A DNA stretch of 64,000 nucleotides from an uncultured Campylobacter sp. (GCF_937959485.1 NZ_CALGPY010000009.1:1-64000), one strand, 5' to 3'; shown: positions 36,445 to 47,009, counted from the stretch's first letter. The notes: a model not told the origin generated them from the sequence alone. Numbers and translations are program-made.

Positions 36445-37552
36445 CGGCGATGGAATTTTATTTCGCATCTTGCGATGACGGAATTTTATTGCTTTGTCGC
36501 AGCGGAGCGTCCGTCTTGCGGCGGCACGAAATTTTATTACGTCGCCATAAAAATTTATCTTACGTCCATATCGCGGCGACATAGAATTTTTCTCGTGTCC
36601 ATCTTATGGCGGCACGGAATTCTATCTCGCTTCGGCACGGCGGAATATCCGTTCTGCGGCGACGCGGTCTGTTTAAATTTGACGCGGCTTGCGTCGCGCA
36701 GGTATTGCGAGCGACGTCACGCTTTTTAGAATTTCACTTTTAAATTTAAAAAAGCGTAAGTTCGGCTTTGAAATTTTGCTCTTAAATTTAGCCCGGTGCT
36801 CCGCGCTTAAATTTTAAACGCAGATCGCGCAAGAATTTTGCGGCTCGCATACAAAGGCTTGTCGCATATAGCCACACCGCTACCGCAGAAATACTACCGC
36901 GCTAAAGCAGGTGCTATTCTGCGCCGTGCTCTTGCTCACCACAGCGCTATATTCGCTGCCACGCTGCCATTTTGGCGGCGCAATAATACAGCGCGCGGCG
37001 GCATCCTCTTTGCGCTACGCTCGCTTACTGCGTCGCTATTTACGATATCCGCTGCTGTCTTTTGGCAGCGCCGCAATGACACTGCACGCCGTTGCAGCTT
37101 TATTTTGCGCCGCCTGCACCGCGCTATTCTCCGCGCTGCTGTTTTTCCCACACTGCGTCGCTTTAGAATTTATCTTAAATTTTAAAAACGCTTCGATGCT
37201 GCGCGAAATCTAAATTTTGCCGCTTTTAAATTTCAACTTCGCGATTAAATTTAAAATTTAAGTCGCGCGGAAAATCCGCAACCTGCAAGCGGCATAAAAT
37301 AAAATTTGATCGCAAAGACGCGCTGCAAGAAAAATCTAAACATTAAAATTTCAAAACTAGCGCTATGTAGCAGCGCCTCACGCAGAAACCGACAAAATCC
37401 AGAGCCTTGCCCGCACGCTTCGCCGCTAAATTTAAAAGGCGAAATTTCACGCCCAAATTCTGCGAGCATAAAATTTCAAGGCGCGATCGAAGCTTAAAAT
37501 TTAGCCGCAAGCCATGCAAACGAAGCGAATGCCCACGCGGATTTCGCGAGCA
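36445..37552. other. 1.1-kb non-coding repeat-like region splitting infB from rbfA
   Basis: No gene supported. Between 36440 and 36640 the motif CGGCxxGGAATTTTAT or CGACATAGAATTTTT recurs at least five times at 20-60 bp intervals. A second pair of degenerate copies, TTTTGGCGGCGCAATAATACAGC at 36970 and TTTTGGCAGCGCCGCAATGACACTGC at 37060, is ~90 bp apart. A 100-codon hydrophobic-looking frame over the latter (36911-37213) has no ribosome site and runs through the repeat, so it is not called. Confidence 0.5.
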
Positions 37553-40258
37553 TTAGTCGATCGTAGCCTGCTCCTCTTTTTGCTTGTAGCTTTCGATAAA
37601 ATCGCCCACGCGCATATCGTCGTAGCCCTCGATGCCTACGCCGCACTCGAAGCCCTTGGCAACCTCTTTAGCGTCGTCTTTGAAGCGCTTGAGCGAGCTG
37701 ACGTTACCCTCGAAAACAATGACGCCCTCTCTGATGACGCGGATCTTCGCGCCGCGAGCGATGAGCCCGTCGGTAACCATGCAGCCCGCGATCTGCCCGA
37801 TCTTAGGCACATTGATGACCTGGCGGATCTCGGCTTGGCCCAAGGCCTCCTCGCTGATGATCGGGCTCATAAGGCCGCTCAAAAGCGCCTTGATATCGTC
37901 GATGAGATTGTAGATGACGTTGTAGGTCTTAATCTGCGCGCCGCGCTCCTTGGCAAGCTCTTTGATCTCGCCCGTAGGACGGACGTTGAAGCCCAAGATC
38001 ACGCAGTTTTCGCTAGCGCTTGCTAAGGCGATGTCGTTTTGCGTGATACCGCCGATGCCGCTGTGGATGATATCTACTTTGACTTCGTCGTTGCGGAGCT
38101 TCTCAAGGCTTGCTTTGATAGCCTCCAGCGAGCCCGCGACGTCGGCTTTGACAATCACGGGCAGACTTTTTAGCGAGCCTTCGGCGATCTTGGCGCTTAG
38201 CTCGTCGATAGTGACCTTGGTCGATTTGCTAAGCTCTTTTTGGCGCTGATGCTCATAAATTTTACTCGCGTACTCGCGCGCTTCCTTATCGCTTGAAACG
38301 CCGATCAGCGTCTCGCCGGCGCCCGGAACCTCGCTAAGGCCTATGATGACGCCGCACTCGCCCGGTAAAATTTGCTTTAGCACCCTGCCCTTATCGTCGC
38401 TAAGCGCGCGCACCTTGCCGTACGCGATGCCCGCTACGACGGTGTCTCCAACGCGTAGAGTGCCGTTTTGCACGATGACGGTGGCAACGGCGCCGCGCCC
38501 TTTTTGAAGGGAGCTTTCGATGATGGTTGCTTTAGCCTGCTTGCTAGGATCTGCTTTGAGCTCCAAAAGATCGGCTTGTAAAAGCACGATCTCTAATAAA
38601 TTTTCGATCCCGTCGCCCGTTTTTGCGGAGATCGGCACGAACTCGTAGCTGCCGCCCCACTCGGTAGGCATGATATCAAGCTCTGCAAGCCCCGTTTTTA
38701 CAAGATCGGGATTGGCGTTAGGCTTGTCCATCTTATTTATCGCGATGATAATCGGAACGTTTGCGGCCTTGGCGTGCGCTATAGCCTCCTTGGTCTGAGG
38801 CTTGACGCCGTCGTCTGCGGCCACTACGATAATTACGATATCGGTAACCTCGGTTCCGCGCGCGCGCATCGAAGTAAAGGCCTCGTGACCCGGAGTGTCG
38901 ATGAAGGTGATCTTCCTGCCGTTTTTTTCGACCATATACGCGCCTACGTGCTGCGTGATGCCGCCCGCTTCGCCGCTTGCTACGCGAGAGTTTCGGATAT
39001 AATCGAGCAGGCTCGTTTTGCCGTGATCGACGTGTCCCATGATGGTAATGACAGGCGCTCTAGCGATTAAATTTTCTTCGCCTTCGCTGTCCTCGTAGGC
39101 CTTGATGTAATCAAACTCCTGCGCCTCATCAATGATATTTACTTCGATACCGAATTCGCTTGCTAAAATTTCTATCGCGTCCTCGTCCAAAAAGTCGTTT
39201 TTCGTCGTCATCATTCCAAGCGCAAATAACTTGCCGATGATCTCGCTAGGCTGCTTTTTAATCTTATCGGCAAACTCATAGACGCGGATCTCTTTTGGGA
39301 TATTTACAGAGCTTACGATTTCGCTACCCTGCTCGCGAGGCGCTTTTTTATGCTTTTTGCGACCGCCGCGACTTATGCCGCCCTCACTGCTAAAAATTTG
39401 ATTCTGCGAGGCGCGATAAATATTAGGTTGGTTTTTACTTTTGGTGCGGTTTTCGGTTTGGATCGGTTTGACGGTGAAATCGGGCATTACCACGACATCT
39501 TCGTCCTCGATGACGATATCCGCCATCTCGTGATCTGGAATAATGTCGATTTTAAGGGCATCCTCTTTTTTGGCAGCGGGAGCTTTTTTCTTTTCGATCT
39601 TTTTCTTTTTCAAATTCAGTTCGGCGTTTGAAAAGATCGCCTCCAAGCTCGCGCTCATCTTTTCGCGCCTAGGCTCGATTCTTTCTTGCGTCGGAGTTTG
39701 AACTTCCTTCTTCTTTTTAACGATGACTAGACCGCGGCGCTTTTGCAAGCTCTCACTAGCGATGCTATCGCCGCTGTTTATCTGCACCGGCGCAGGCTTT
39801 GAGGCGGCGTTTTGCTTTTCCTCTTTCTCCTGCGGGGCGGAGGAAATTTCTTCTTTTTGATTTTGGGATTTTTCGGTTTTCGCCTCGGGCTCTTGCGTAC
39901 GCGCTTTTTCATCGCTAGGCTCTTTAACGCTCTGCGCGGACTCTTTGGATTCGGAAGCTTTTAAGCTTTCCGCCTTTTTAGGACTCTCTTTTTTAGCGGT
40001 TTTTTTAGTTTCGCTCTGTTTTTTAGCGGGCTTATTCTCATCTTCTTGCGCTTTTTCGGAGCTTTTCTTTGCGGGCTTTGACTTTTTCCCTGGCAAAATT
40101 CCCGTCTGAATATAATCATAAATAGCGGCAGCTTCTTCCTCGCTTACTTTATTCGACGCGGTTTTTACCTTTTTAAAGCCCATCTCCTGCGCTTTTTCGA
40201 TTATCTCTTTGCTTGCGTATCCAAGCTCGTCCGCGATATCTTTAATCAGAACACCCAT
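37553..40258 (-). CDS. infB: Translation initiation factor IF-2
   Basis: 901 residues. Order: IF2-N ([21 protein letters not shown]), a long K/E/S-rich low-complexity linker (~60-260), a second N-domain ([25 protein letters not shown]), then the GTPase: G1 [13 protein letters not shown]3 DTPGHEAF, G4 NKMDK, G5 SAKTGDGI, and the C-terminal beta-barrels with the fMet-tRNA-binding domain. The ATG overlaps ylxR by 17 bp and follows GGAGAGGG. Normally co-transcribed with rbfA and rimP. Confidence 0.97.
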   Translation of the reverse strand: MGVLIKDIADELGYASKEIIEKAQEMGFKKVKTASNKVSEEEAAAIYDYIQTGILPGKKSKPAKKSSEKAQEDENKPAKKQSETKKTAKKESPKKAESLKASESKESAQSVKEPSDEKARTQEPEAKTEKSQNQKEEISSAPQEKEEKQNAASKPAPVQINSGDSIASESLQKRRGLVIVKKKKEVQTPTQERIEPRREKMSASLEAIFSNAELNLKKKKIEKKKAPAAKKEDALKIDIIPDHEMADIVIEDEDVVVMPDFTVKPIQTENRTKSKNQPNIYRASQNQIFSSEGGISRGGRKKHKKAPREQGSEIVSSVNIPKEIRVYEFADKIKKQPSEIIGKLFALGMMTTKNDFLDEDAIEILASEFGIEVNIIDEAQEFDYIKAYEDSEGEENLIARAPVITIMGHVDHGKTSLLDYIRNSRVASGEAGGITQHVGAYMVEKNGRKITFIDTPGHEAFTSMRARGTEVTDIVIIVVAADDGVKPQTKEAIAHAKAANVPIIIAINKMDKPNANPDLVKTGLAELDIMPTEWGGSYEFVPISAKTGDGIENLLEIVLLQADLLELKADPSKQAKATIIESSLQKGRGAVATVIVQNGTLRVGDTVVAGIAYGKVRALSDDKGRVLKQILPGECGVIIGLSEVPGAGETLIGVSSDKEAREYASKIYEHQRQKELSKSTKVTIDELSAKIAEGSLKSLPVIVKADVAGSLEAIKASLEKLRNDEVKVDIIHSGIGGITQNDIALASASENCVILGFNVRPTGEIKELAKERGAQIKTYNVIYNLIDDIKALLSGLMSPIISEEALGQAEIRQVINVPKIGQIAGCMVTDGLIARGAKIRVIREGVIVFEGNVSSLKRFKDDAKEVAKGFECGVGIEGYDDMRVGDFIESYKQKEEQATID

Positions 40259-40469
40259 TTAAAACCCTCTCCTTGATATGTCCCAAATCTGCGCTAGACG
40301 CAAATTTAGATAGATATTTTGAAATTTTCTCTTTTTGATTTATGCAACCGTCGCAAATATAAAATTGTCTGTTTGAGCTTATATTTTTAAAATTTTGCAA
40401 AAAGGCGTGGAGTTCGCGCTTGGCGAAGCGCCCCTTGCAAATAACGCACATCCTAATCGGTTCGCTCAT
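40242..40469 (-). CDS. YlxR-family (DUF448) RNA-binding-like protein
   Basis: 75 residues: [24 protein letters not shown] and a second CxxC-like pair in [13 protein letters not shown]. YlxR proteins usually sit upstream of infB, are thought to bind RNA, and carry the RxCxxC start. The location between thrB and infB matches C. jejuni. A TATAAT-like hexamer lies only 4 bp before the ATG, so it is not convincing as a promoter; expression with thrB is more likely. Confidence 0.85.
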   Translation of the reverse strand: MSEPIRMCVICKGRFAKRELHAFLQNFKNISSNRQFYICDGCINQKEKISKYLSKFASSADLGHIKERVLNGCSD

Positions 40470-40490
40470 GCGATTATATCTTTATTTTTC

Positions 40491-41372
40491 TTAGTCAATA
40501 TTAAAGCCGCCGTTGTCGATCTCTAAAATTTCGACGCGGAAGTTTTTAAAATTTTCGCTAAGGCAGGCTTTAAGCTTTGCGGCGTCGGATCTATAGGCTA
40601 AATTTAAAAAGCTTGAGCCGCTTCCCGAGAGCGAGCTCATAAGCGCGCCGTTATCATAGGCAATCTCGCGCACCCCAAAAAGCTGCGGAAGCACGCCCAT
40701 GCGCATCTGTTCGTGCATCTTATCGATACAGGCATAGCGCAAGCTGTCGTAGTCGCGTCGCATAAAGCAAGCGGTCAGAAACGCCGCGTGCGAGAGGTTG
40801 CTAACGCAATCTTTGATCGAAAAGCTCTTAGGTAGCTTACCGCGCGATTCGTTCGTAGGCATCGGCGTATCGGGGATGACGACGACCGCTTGCAGATCTT
40901 GCGAAATTTCGCATTTTTGCGTGCGAACCGTCTTGCCGTCCACGACGCTACTGACAAAGCCGCCGAGCGTTGCGGGCGCGATATTATCGGGGTGGTTTTC
41001 ATATTCCAGCGCCGTGTTTAAAATTTTAGCGCGATCGATCTCAAAACCGCAAATTTTATAAGCGCTTGCGATGGCGCCTACGATCACGGCCGAGCTGCTG
41101 CCCAGCCCGCGCGAAAACGGGATGTTGTTGTGAAAAGCAAATTTAAAATTTATCTCTTGCCCGCCGCCTAGTTTTCTGTAAATTTCATTGAAAATATTCA
41201 AAAAAGCATTGCCTTTTTTTAGCCACGCTCTATCGCTGCCCTCGCCGCTAAGCGATACGCAAAAAAACTTCTGCTCGGTAATCTCTACTTCGTTAAATAG
41301 CCCTAGGCTAAGGCCGAGTGCGTCGAAACCGGGGCCTAAATTTGCGCTCGTCGCAGGAATTCTTATAATCAA
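40491..41372 (-). CDS. thrB: Homoserine kinase
   Basis: GHMP kinase phosphorylating homoserine for threonine synthesis, 293 residues. Seen: MIIRIPATSANLGPGFDALGLSLGL, the ATP loop FSRGLGSSSAVIVGAIASA near 88-106, and the C-terminal LSGSGSSFLNLA. Start is TTG at 41372 with GGAGAG upstream; this start gives the family N-terminus. 8 bp separate it from tsaB. Confidence 0.95.
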   Translation of the reverse strand: MIIRIPATSANLGPGFDALGLSLGLFNEVEITEQKFFCVSLSGEGSDRAWLKKGNAFLNIFNEIYRKLGGGQEINFKFAFHNNIPFSRGLGSSSAVIVGAIASAYKICGFEIDRAKILNTALEYENHPDNIAPATLGGFVSSVVDGKTVRTQKCEISQDLQAVVVIPDTPMPTNESRGKLPKSFSIKDCVSNLSHAAFLTACFMRRDYDSLRYACIDKMHEQMRMGVLPQLFGVREIAYDNGALMSSLSGSGSSFLNLAYRSDAAKLKACLSENFKNFRVEILEIDNGGFNID

Positions 41373-41380
41373 GCTCTCTC

Positions 41381-41818
41381 CTAAACAGCTTCTATGATGT
41401 AATTTGGAAGTATATCATCGCTTTTATTTAAAACCGATAAATCCTGCGGCAAAGATAGCGTGGCGGGGGCACATTTTTTCATTTTGATTTCGCCGCACTC
41501 GTAAACGTAGCTGAAGTTTTTATTCGCTCTGATCGGCCCAAAGCCGCTTAGCTCAAAGCCGCTGATTGCGTATAGCGGCACATCAAGAGCTATGCTAAGC
41601 GTGCGCAATATCACATAGCTTACCTTCATGCCCATAAAGCTGCCTGGAGTATTTGCGTAGATGAGCTCTTTGATCTTATAAGTTTTTAGAATTTCGCTAA
41701 ATTTGCAGATCAGAAATTTATCGGCTTTTTCGCCCTCATTGCTTTTAAATTCCGCTATCTTAGCGCCGTTTTCATACACGCCGAGTAGGCATGGAGCGCT
41801 AAGAGCAGCGATTAGAAT
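41381..41818 (-). CDS. tsaB: tRNA threonylcarbamoyladenosine biosynthesis protein TsaB-like
   Basis: Scaffold subunit of the TsaBDE complex making t6A in ANN-decoding tRNAs; shorter than E. coli TsaB, like other Campylobacter versions. Seen: ELIYANTPGSFMGMKVSYVILRTLSIALDVPLYAISGFEL, matching the family's GPGSFTGxRIG..A.GLA. The first standard start is GTG at 41779, but the homologous N-terminal strand (ILIAALSAPCLLGVYENG) lies upstream of it. The frame opens only at the lpxC stop, and the best-placed start is ATT at 41818 with AAAGAGG 5 bp upstream, so I use it. A start other than ATT would truncate the first strand. Confidence 0.75.
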   Translation of the reverse strand: MLIAALSAPCLLGVYENGAKIAEFKSNEGEKADKFLICKFSEILKTYKIKELIYANTPGSFMGMKVSYVILRTLSIALDVPLYAISGFELSGFGPIRANKNFSYVYECGEIKMKKCAPATLSLPQDLSVLNKSDDILPNYIIEAV

Positions 41819-41842
41819 TTCAACCTCTTTGATTTTGCGCCC

Positions 41843-42727
41843 TTAAGCAAAGACTTCTTGATATTCGCGCACAACCTCGGCGGTAAGATCTACTAGCTCG
41901 AAATTTTTAGCATCGGCTAAAACTGATAAAGTTAGTTTATGATTTAGATCGTGGCTTCCCGCAAACGCCGTATAATCGCCCAAAATCGGAGCGCCCACCA
42001 GCGCCAAATCGCCGATCGCGTCTAAAATTTTATGGCGGACGAACTCATTTTCAAAGCGCAAACCCTCGGGGTTCAAAATTTTATTCTCATCGATTACGAC
42101 GGCGTTTTCTAAGCTGCCGCCTAGAGCTAGACCCATGGAACGTAGCGCTTGCACATCTTTTAAAAATCCAAACGTGCGTGCTCGCGAAATTTCTTTAAGA
42201 TAAGCTTTCTTACTAAATTCAAAAACATGGTGCTGAGTGCCGATGAGCGGATGGCTAAATTTAATCGTATAATCAAATTTAGGGCTCTTGCTAGGACTTA
42301 GTCGCACGAGCTTATCGCCCTCGCGAATCTCCACGGCACGCTTGATAATAAGGGCTTTTTTATTAGCGTCAAGCTCTCTTACCCCCGCTTCGTCCAAAAG
42401 CATACAAAAGCTCGCGGAGCTTCCGTCCATCACAGGAATTTCATTAGCATCGACGATGATACGGATATTATCGATACCATAGGCATTAATAGCACTCATT
42501 AGATGCTCTATTGTTGATATATAGCCCTTCTCATTTCCTACGACAGTCGCCATCTGCGTATTTATGACGTTTTTCGGCTCGGCTTTAAAACTAATGCCAA
42601 GATCACTTCTATAAAATACGATTCCACTGCCCGCCTCTAAAGGCTCTAACGTAAGTTTGATAGGCTCACCTTTGTGCAATCCGATGCCGACGTTATGGAC
42701 TTTCTTAGCTATCGTTGTCTGTCTCAT
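41843..42727 (-). CDS. lpxC: UDP-3-O-acyl-N-acetylglucosamine deacetylase
   Basis: Zinc deacetylase, the committed step of lipid A synthesis; 294 residues. Seen: MRQTTIAKKVHNVGIGLHKGEP, the zinc-binding STIEHLMSA near 75, the VMDGSS segment near 105, and FVRHKILDAIGDLAL near 230. I chose ATG 42727 over the longer frame from 42757: a GAGGA site is 5 bp upstream and the longer start overlaps the -10. Confidence 0.95.
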   Translation of the reverse strand: MRQTTIAKKVHNVGIGLHKGEPIKLTLEPLEAGSGIVFYRSDLGISFKAEPKNVINTQMATVVGNEKGYISTIEHLMSAINAYGIDNIRIIVDANEIPVMDGSSASFCMLLDEAGVRELDANKKALIIKRAVEIREGDKLVRLSPSKSPKFDYTIKFSHPLIGTQHHVFEFSKKAYLKEISRARTFGFLKDVQALRSMGLALGGSLENAVVIDENKILNPEGLRFENEFVRHKILDAIGDLALVGAPILGDYTAFAGSHDLNHKLTLSVLADAKNFELVDLTAEVVREYQEVFA

Positions 42728-42755
42728 TTCTATCCTCGTTTTCATTAACTCGCGC

Positions 42756-42761
42756 ATTATA
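42756..42761 (-). promoter_or_regulatory. -10 element of lpxC
   Basis: TATAAT on the minus strand, 28 bp before the lpxC ATG, inside the 50-bp gap after the M23 peptidase gene. Local context GCTATAATGCGCGA. Confidence 0.5.
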
Positions 42762-42777
42762 GCGAAAATTTTAAAAT

Positions 42778-44157
42778 TTACTTACCTTTTTCTATTACTT
42801 TTTTGGACGATTCTAAGACGTCGGTAATGTTATCTTTCATCCACTTAGGATCCATCCACTCCTCGGGTCTTACGTCCACACCCTGAACTACGATGCCAAA
42901 ATGCAGATGATCTCCAAAAGCAAAGCCGCTTGAGCCCGTCTGTGCTAGAATGTCGCCCGGCTTTACGTCGCTGCCGACGCTTAACTGCGTCGCCGAGCAG
43001 TGTCCGTATATGCCGTATAATCCGAAGCCGTAGTAAATTCCTAAATTTAATCCGAAAATTCCGTTTTCCTGCGCGAAAACCACTTTGCCGTAGTTACTCT
43101 CTTTGATATCGGCGTTTGCGACGCTTGCTAGATCGAGCCCCATATGCCATGACTCGCTTACTTGTTCGTCGTTCATAAAAAATATCCGATGATCGGCAAA
43201 GCTTGCTACCGCTGCGCCTTTAGCAAGCGGATAAAAAGGCTTTAGCTCAAATCCATTTATTTTATCCTCGTGCACCGCGCTAGTAGCAGCGTGCAGATCA
43301 TCTCCGTTTTTCTTACGCAGAGTTTCATTTACGAATTTGAATTTTTCCAGATCGCTCATCGAGTTAAAATTCTGCGCGTATTGGCTAGCCAGATCACTTA
43401 CTTTGCCGTTAATAAAACCCGGATTTAGCTTGATAGTAGAGACCTTATATTTTTTGTCTTGATAAAAATATTTGATCTGCGAAATGCTTTCGTTGCCTGC
43501 ACGATCAGTGGCGACCGCTTCTGCGCGAAATTCCTCTAAATTTGCAGGCCACGCTACGAGAGACGCATAATAGCCCTCTTTTACAAAAGGAATTGCTTTA
43601 AAAATTTTGCCATAGTTGGTTTTGACATAGACTTCGTTTAGGCGCTCGTCTTTAGCTGAGAATACAACTACAGCGCTACCGCCTTTGGTGATTTTATAGG
43701 ATTGATTGATGATATTGATGATGGGCTTTTTGTCGTCTATTATTATATTTGCCGTTTTTACGCTCTTATTTCCTTGCGCAAAATTCCACGAGCTAATGTC
43801 GTTTGCAAAAACCTCGAGCTTGTAGTTTTTATCTTTATTAAGCATCAAATTTTTAGGAAATTGCACGGCAAGCTCTAGCGTCGTTTGCGGAACGTTCAGC
43901 TCCTCATTTAGTAGCGGTATCGTGCTGGCTCCATCGTTTAAATTAACGCGAACGAGCTTAATGCCGGTATCGTCTGAAATTTTAATCTTTAAAGGCGAAG
44001 TTAAATTCCAATAAATTTCATTTTCCAGCGCAATTTGCGGAGGATTTTTTTCAAATTTCGGCGAGGTAAAAATTCTAAAAATTCCATAAACCAAAGCGCA
44101 TATTATAATAAGAAATATTAAAATTTTAAGCTTCGTTCCATTGCCATTTCTACGCAT
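42778..44157 (-). CDS. M23-family peptidoglycan endopeptidase (Pgp3-like)
   Basis: 459 residues. N-terminal anchor helix (KILIFLIIICALVYGIFRIF), a ~300-residue periplasmic region of beta-sandwich type, then a C-terminal LytM/M23 domain with zinc-site motifs WHMGLDLASVAN (HxxxD), YGIYGHCSA and GDHLHFGIVVQG (HxH). Predicted zinc D,D-endopeptidase on peptidoglycan cross-links. The gene lies between bamA and lpxC, the position of C. jejuni Cj0131, which is Pgp3 as I recall; function in cell shape is transferred by homology. Confidence 0.88.
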   Translation of the reverse strand: MRRNGNGTKLKILIFLIIICALVYGIFRIFTSPKFEKNPPQIALENEIYWNLTSPLKIKISDDTGIKLVRVNLNDGASTIPLLNEELNVPQTTLELAVQFPKNLMLNKDKNYKLEVFANDISSWNFAQGNKSVKTANIIIDDKKPIINIINQSYKITKGGSAVVVFSAKDERLNEVYVKTNYGKIFKAIPFVKEGYYASLVAWPANLEEFRAEAVATDRAGNESISQIKYFYQDKKYKVSTIKLNPGFINGKVSDLASQYAQNFNSMSDLEKFKFVNETLRKKNGDDLHAATSAVHEDKINGFELKPFYPLAKGAAVASFADHRIFFMNDEQVSESWHMGLDLASVANADIKESNYGKVVFAQENGIFGLNLGIYYGFGLYGIYGHCSATQLSVGSDVKPGDILAQTGSSGFAFGDHLHFGIVVQGVDVRPEEWMDPKWMKDNITDVLESSKKVIEKGK

Positions 44158-44670
44158 AAAAGAGCCTTTGATATGATTTTAGAGCGCGATTTTACAAGCT
44201 TAACTTAAATTATCGGTAAAGCGAGGCAAAATTTAACGCAAATGTTTAGCGATTTACGAGGCGATTTAAAATTTTAAATTCTAGCGACTTTAGAATCTCA
44301 AAATTTATGAGCTTTAAAATTCAGTGGCGCGCTAAATCCTATTACAGTGAAATTCCGCGCGCGACAAAGCGGCGTTTATCGTCTATATCGTAATCTTTAA
44401 AATTTCAATATTAGAATTTCTTTAAATTATGCTAATGGCTTGTATTGATTTTTTTTAGAACACTTATACTTAAAATTTTGCCATACGAATGAAATTTTAA
44501 ACTATCTTGATAAATAAAATTCTAAAAAATTCAAAGCAAGCTATGCGTTTAAATTTCATCCTAAGCCGAGCGGAATTCCAATTAAAATTTAGCTCAAACC
44601 GCCTACAATAATTCGGCTGCAAATTAGCGCGACACGGAAAGCTAAAATCGTGAGCGTTATTAAATTTTAA
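44158..44670. other. Non-coding region downstream of bamA
   Basis: No gene seen. AT-rich, with frequent AAAATTTT and AAATTTC words. The strong hairpin closing the bamA transcript lies at its right edge. Confidence 0.5.
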
Positions 44671-44698
44671 GGCGTGCGGTAGAAATTCTACGCACGCC
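44671..44698 (-). terminator. Hairpin terminator of bamA
   Basis: GGCGTGCG(G)TAGAA pairs with TTCTACGCACGCC: a 13-bp stem with one bulged base and a tiny loop, 23 bp after the bamA stop. On the minus strand it is followed by TTAAAATTT, a modest T-rich tail. Confidence 0.65.
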
Positions 44699-44721
44699 AC
44701 AGCGTTCGCAAGTCGTCGCGC

Positions 44722-46977
44722 TTAATTAAATCTAGCACCGATGCTAAATTCGAAGCTATTTGTGTCGTCGTGCGGTTTTTTATTAAGCGGCTTGACGAAG
44801 TATAACTGCAAAGGCCCCATCGGCGTCATCCACTCGATACCAGCACCCGTGCTGTAGCGCTCCTCTTCATTCCAGTCATGATCGCCGATCATTCCGTAGT
44901 CAAAAAACGTTACAAAGCGCATTTTAAGCCTATCGACCACCGGAAAGCTTAGCTCAAAAGAGTTATTGAAGCTCTGCATGCCGCCTGTTTCGATATAGCG
45001 GCAATTATTTGCATTTAAGCAGATCTCTTTTTTCGGGATACTGCGACCTTCGTAGCCTCTAATGCTTTTCATTCCGCCTAGGAATAGCTTTTCGTTGATC
45101 GGGATCTTTTTATTACCTTCCCACATATAGCCCGTTGCAGCTTTGTATCTAAAGATAATGTCGTGATCGATATAATCTCGCAAGCCAAAATAGTAGTTAA
45201 ACGATCCTCGCGCCTTGGTGTAGTCCATATCGCCGCCAAGACCCGCGTACTCTAAGCTAGCACTTGCGATCATACCGCTTCTTGGCAAGTAATAATCATC
45301 TGTGCTGTTGTATGTAATAGACGGGATAATCGAGCTTTTTAAATTCTTGCCATCTAGATAGCCTGCTTTGGCGTAATATTCGTTTAAGCCCTTAATCTCG
45401 CTTTTTTCGAGATAATATGTAAGGCTTACATCGGTATTACGCCCGATCTTGCGACCGCCCGTGATTGAAAATCCGTAAGATTTCTCATCGTAATCGTCCC
45501 AGTCATAGTCGTTGGCAAAGATCGATCCGCCCAAGCTATACTCAGAATCAAATACTCTAGGATTGGTTAAGCTCAAGCGTCCGCTTAACTGATCGTCACT
45601 CTTTTCAACCGAGAACGCGCCGTGAAGACCGGTGCCAAATACGTTTCTATCGCTGATACCGCCGCTAAGTAAAATTCCATCCTCGCTGCCATATCCGATA
45701 CCACCCGTGATAGAGCCTGTAGGAGCTTCTTTGACTGCGACTTCAAGATCGATCTGATCATTAGAAACGCGGTTTTCTTTAATCTCCACCTCATCGAAAT
45801 ATCCCGTGCGTTTTAAAGAATTTAACGAATCGTTGTAGTCGGTTTTGCTATATAAATTTCCCTCGGTCAGATACATCTCGCGGCGGATGACCTTGTCCTC
45901 GGTCTTATCGTTACCCGAAATCGTTACGTTTCTAATATAGACTTTATCCTCCGGGATAACCTGATACGTGATAGCGACCGTGCGAGCTTCTTTGTCCTGC
46001 TTAGTCTTAGGCACGATGCGCACATAGGCGTATCCCTGATCCGCGACTAAAGTCTCTAGCGTATTCATATCGCGGCGCAAACGCTCGGAATTCATTGTAT
46101 CGCCCTTTTGAAGCTTGAAATCGTCCAAAACTTTTTCTTTATCAAGCTTGATTATATCTGCAGGATACTCGATATCTACAGAGCTTACGGTATATTGCTC
46201 GCCCTCACTGATGTAGTAGGTAAGATCAGCAGTGTAATTATCCATATCGGCATTAAGTAGCGGCGCCGAAACCTGCGCGTCTAAGTAGCCTTTTTTATAA
46301 TATTCTTCTTGAATTCTATTTGCGTCGTTAGGAAGCTCGGCGGTTTTTACCTTGCCGTCGTTAAAGCCCCACATCCAGCCCAGCATCTCGCGTTCTTTAT
46401 TGGCAACGGATGGCTCTATATCATCATAGTCGAGCTTGTCTGCGCCTACTAAATTTACCTTATCGATGATGATATTTTCGCCGCGATTTACCTCGATCGT
46501 TAGCAAGATGACCGATTTATCGTCGTTTATCGGCTTTGGATAAAATTCCACCACGGTATCAAAAAAGCCCTTGACTTCGTAGTATTGCTTGATACGGGTC
46601 TCCGCTTTTTTAGCAGCCACCTCGTCGTAAACCTGACCCGGACGCAAGCCGATGAGCTCATTGATCTTGTCGCGATCATTGGTCACTACGTTTTTGATCT
46701 CGACCTTAGCGATAGTCGGCTTTTCGGTTACATTGATAGTGACCGCGCCGCCTTGTTCGCTGATATAAACGTCGCTGAAATAGCCCTGCTCAAATAGCTT
46801 CGAGATCGCAGCATTCGTGTTTTCGCCGTTAAGCTCATCGCCTACCTTAAGTCCTGAAATTTGCTGTGCGACCTGTGGAGAAAGATGCCTTAGCCCTTCA
46901 AATTTAATGGATTTGATCTGCGCGGCGCACGCCACGGAAATCCCGCCTACTAAGAGTAAAAAAACGCTTTTTTTCAT
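44722..46977 (-). CDS. bamA: Outer-membrane protein assembly factor BamA
   Basis: 751 residues. Signal peptide (MKKSVFLLLVGGISVACA), five POTRA domains (~22-420; e.g. IKSIKFEGLRHLSPQVAQQI and VYIRNVTISGNDKTEDKVIRREM), then the 16-strand barrel with GSITGGIGYGSEDG, the lid-lock FLGGMKSIRGYEGRS (family VRGF/Y) near 655-670, and the C-terminal SFEFSIGARFN. Essential for outer-membrane protein insertion. Divergent from tyrA over 80 bp. Confidence 0.96.
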   Translation of the reverse strand: MKKSVFLLLVGGISVACAAQIKSIKFEGLRHLSPQVAQQISGLKVGDELNGENTNAAISKLFEQGYFSDVYISEQGGAVTINVTEKPTIAKVEIKNVVTNDRDKINELIGLRPGQVYDEVAAKKAETRIKQYYEVKGFFDTVVEFYPKPINDDKSVILLTIEVNRGENIIIDKVNLVGADKLDYDDIEPSVANKEREMLGWMWGFNDGKVKTAELPNDANRIQEEYYKKGYLDAQVSAPLLNADMDNYTADLTYYISEGEQYTVSSVDIEYPADIIKLDKEKVLDDFKLQKGDTMNSERLRRDMNTLETLVADQGYAYVRIVPKTKQDKEARTVAITYQVIPEDKVYIRNVTISGNDKTEDKVIRREMYLTEGNLYSKTDYNDSLNSLKRTGYFDEVEIKENRVSNDQIDLEVAVKEAPTGSITGGIGYGSEDGILLSGGISDRNVFGTGLHGAFSVEKSDDQLSGRLSLTNPRVFDSEYSLGGSIFANDYDWDDYDEKSYGFSITGGRKIGRNTDVSLTYYLEKSEIKGLNEYYAKAGYLDGKNLKSSIIPSITYNSTDDYYLPRSGMIASASLEYAGLGGDMDYTKARGSFNYYFGLRDYIDHDIIFRYKAATGYMWEGNKKIPINEKLFLGGMKSIRGYEGRSIPKKEICLNANNCRYIETGGMQSFNNSFELSFPVVDRLKMRFVTFFDYGMIGDHDWNEEERYSTGAGIEWMTPMGPLQLYFVKPLNKKPHDDTNSFEFSIGARFN

Positions 46978-47009
46978 AAAATTTTACCTAAAAACGAAAA
47001 TAATTTGCG

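Noticed and set aside
36911..37213. 100-codon hydrophobic-looking frame in the infB-rbfA spacer
   Set aside because: No ribosome site, runs through a diverged duplication, and overlaps another equally long frame; likely random.
40473..40478. TATAAT 4 bp before the ylxR start
   Set aside because: Transcription would start inside the gene; only a leaderless message could use it, with no support.
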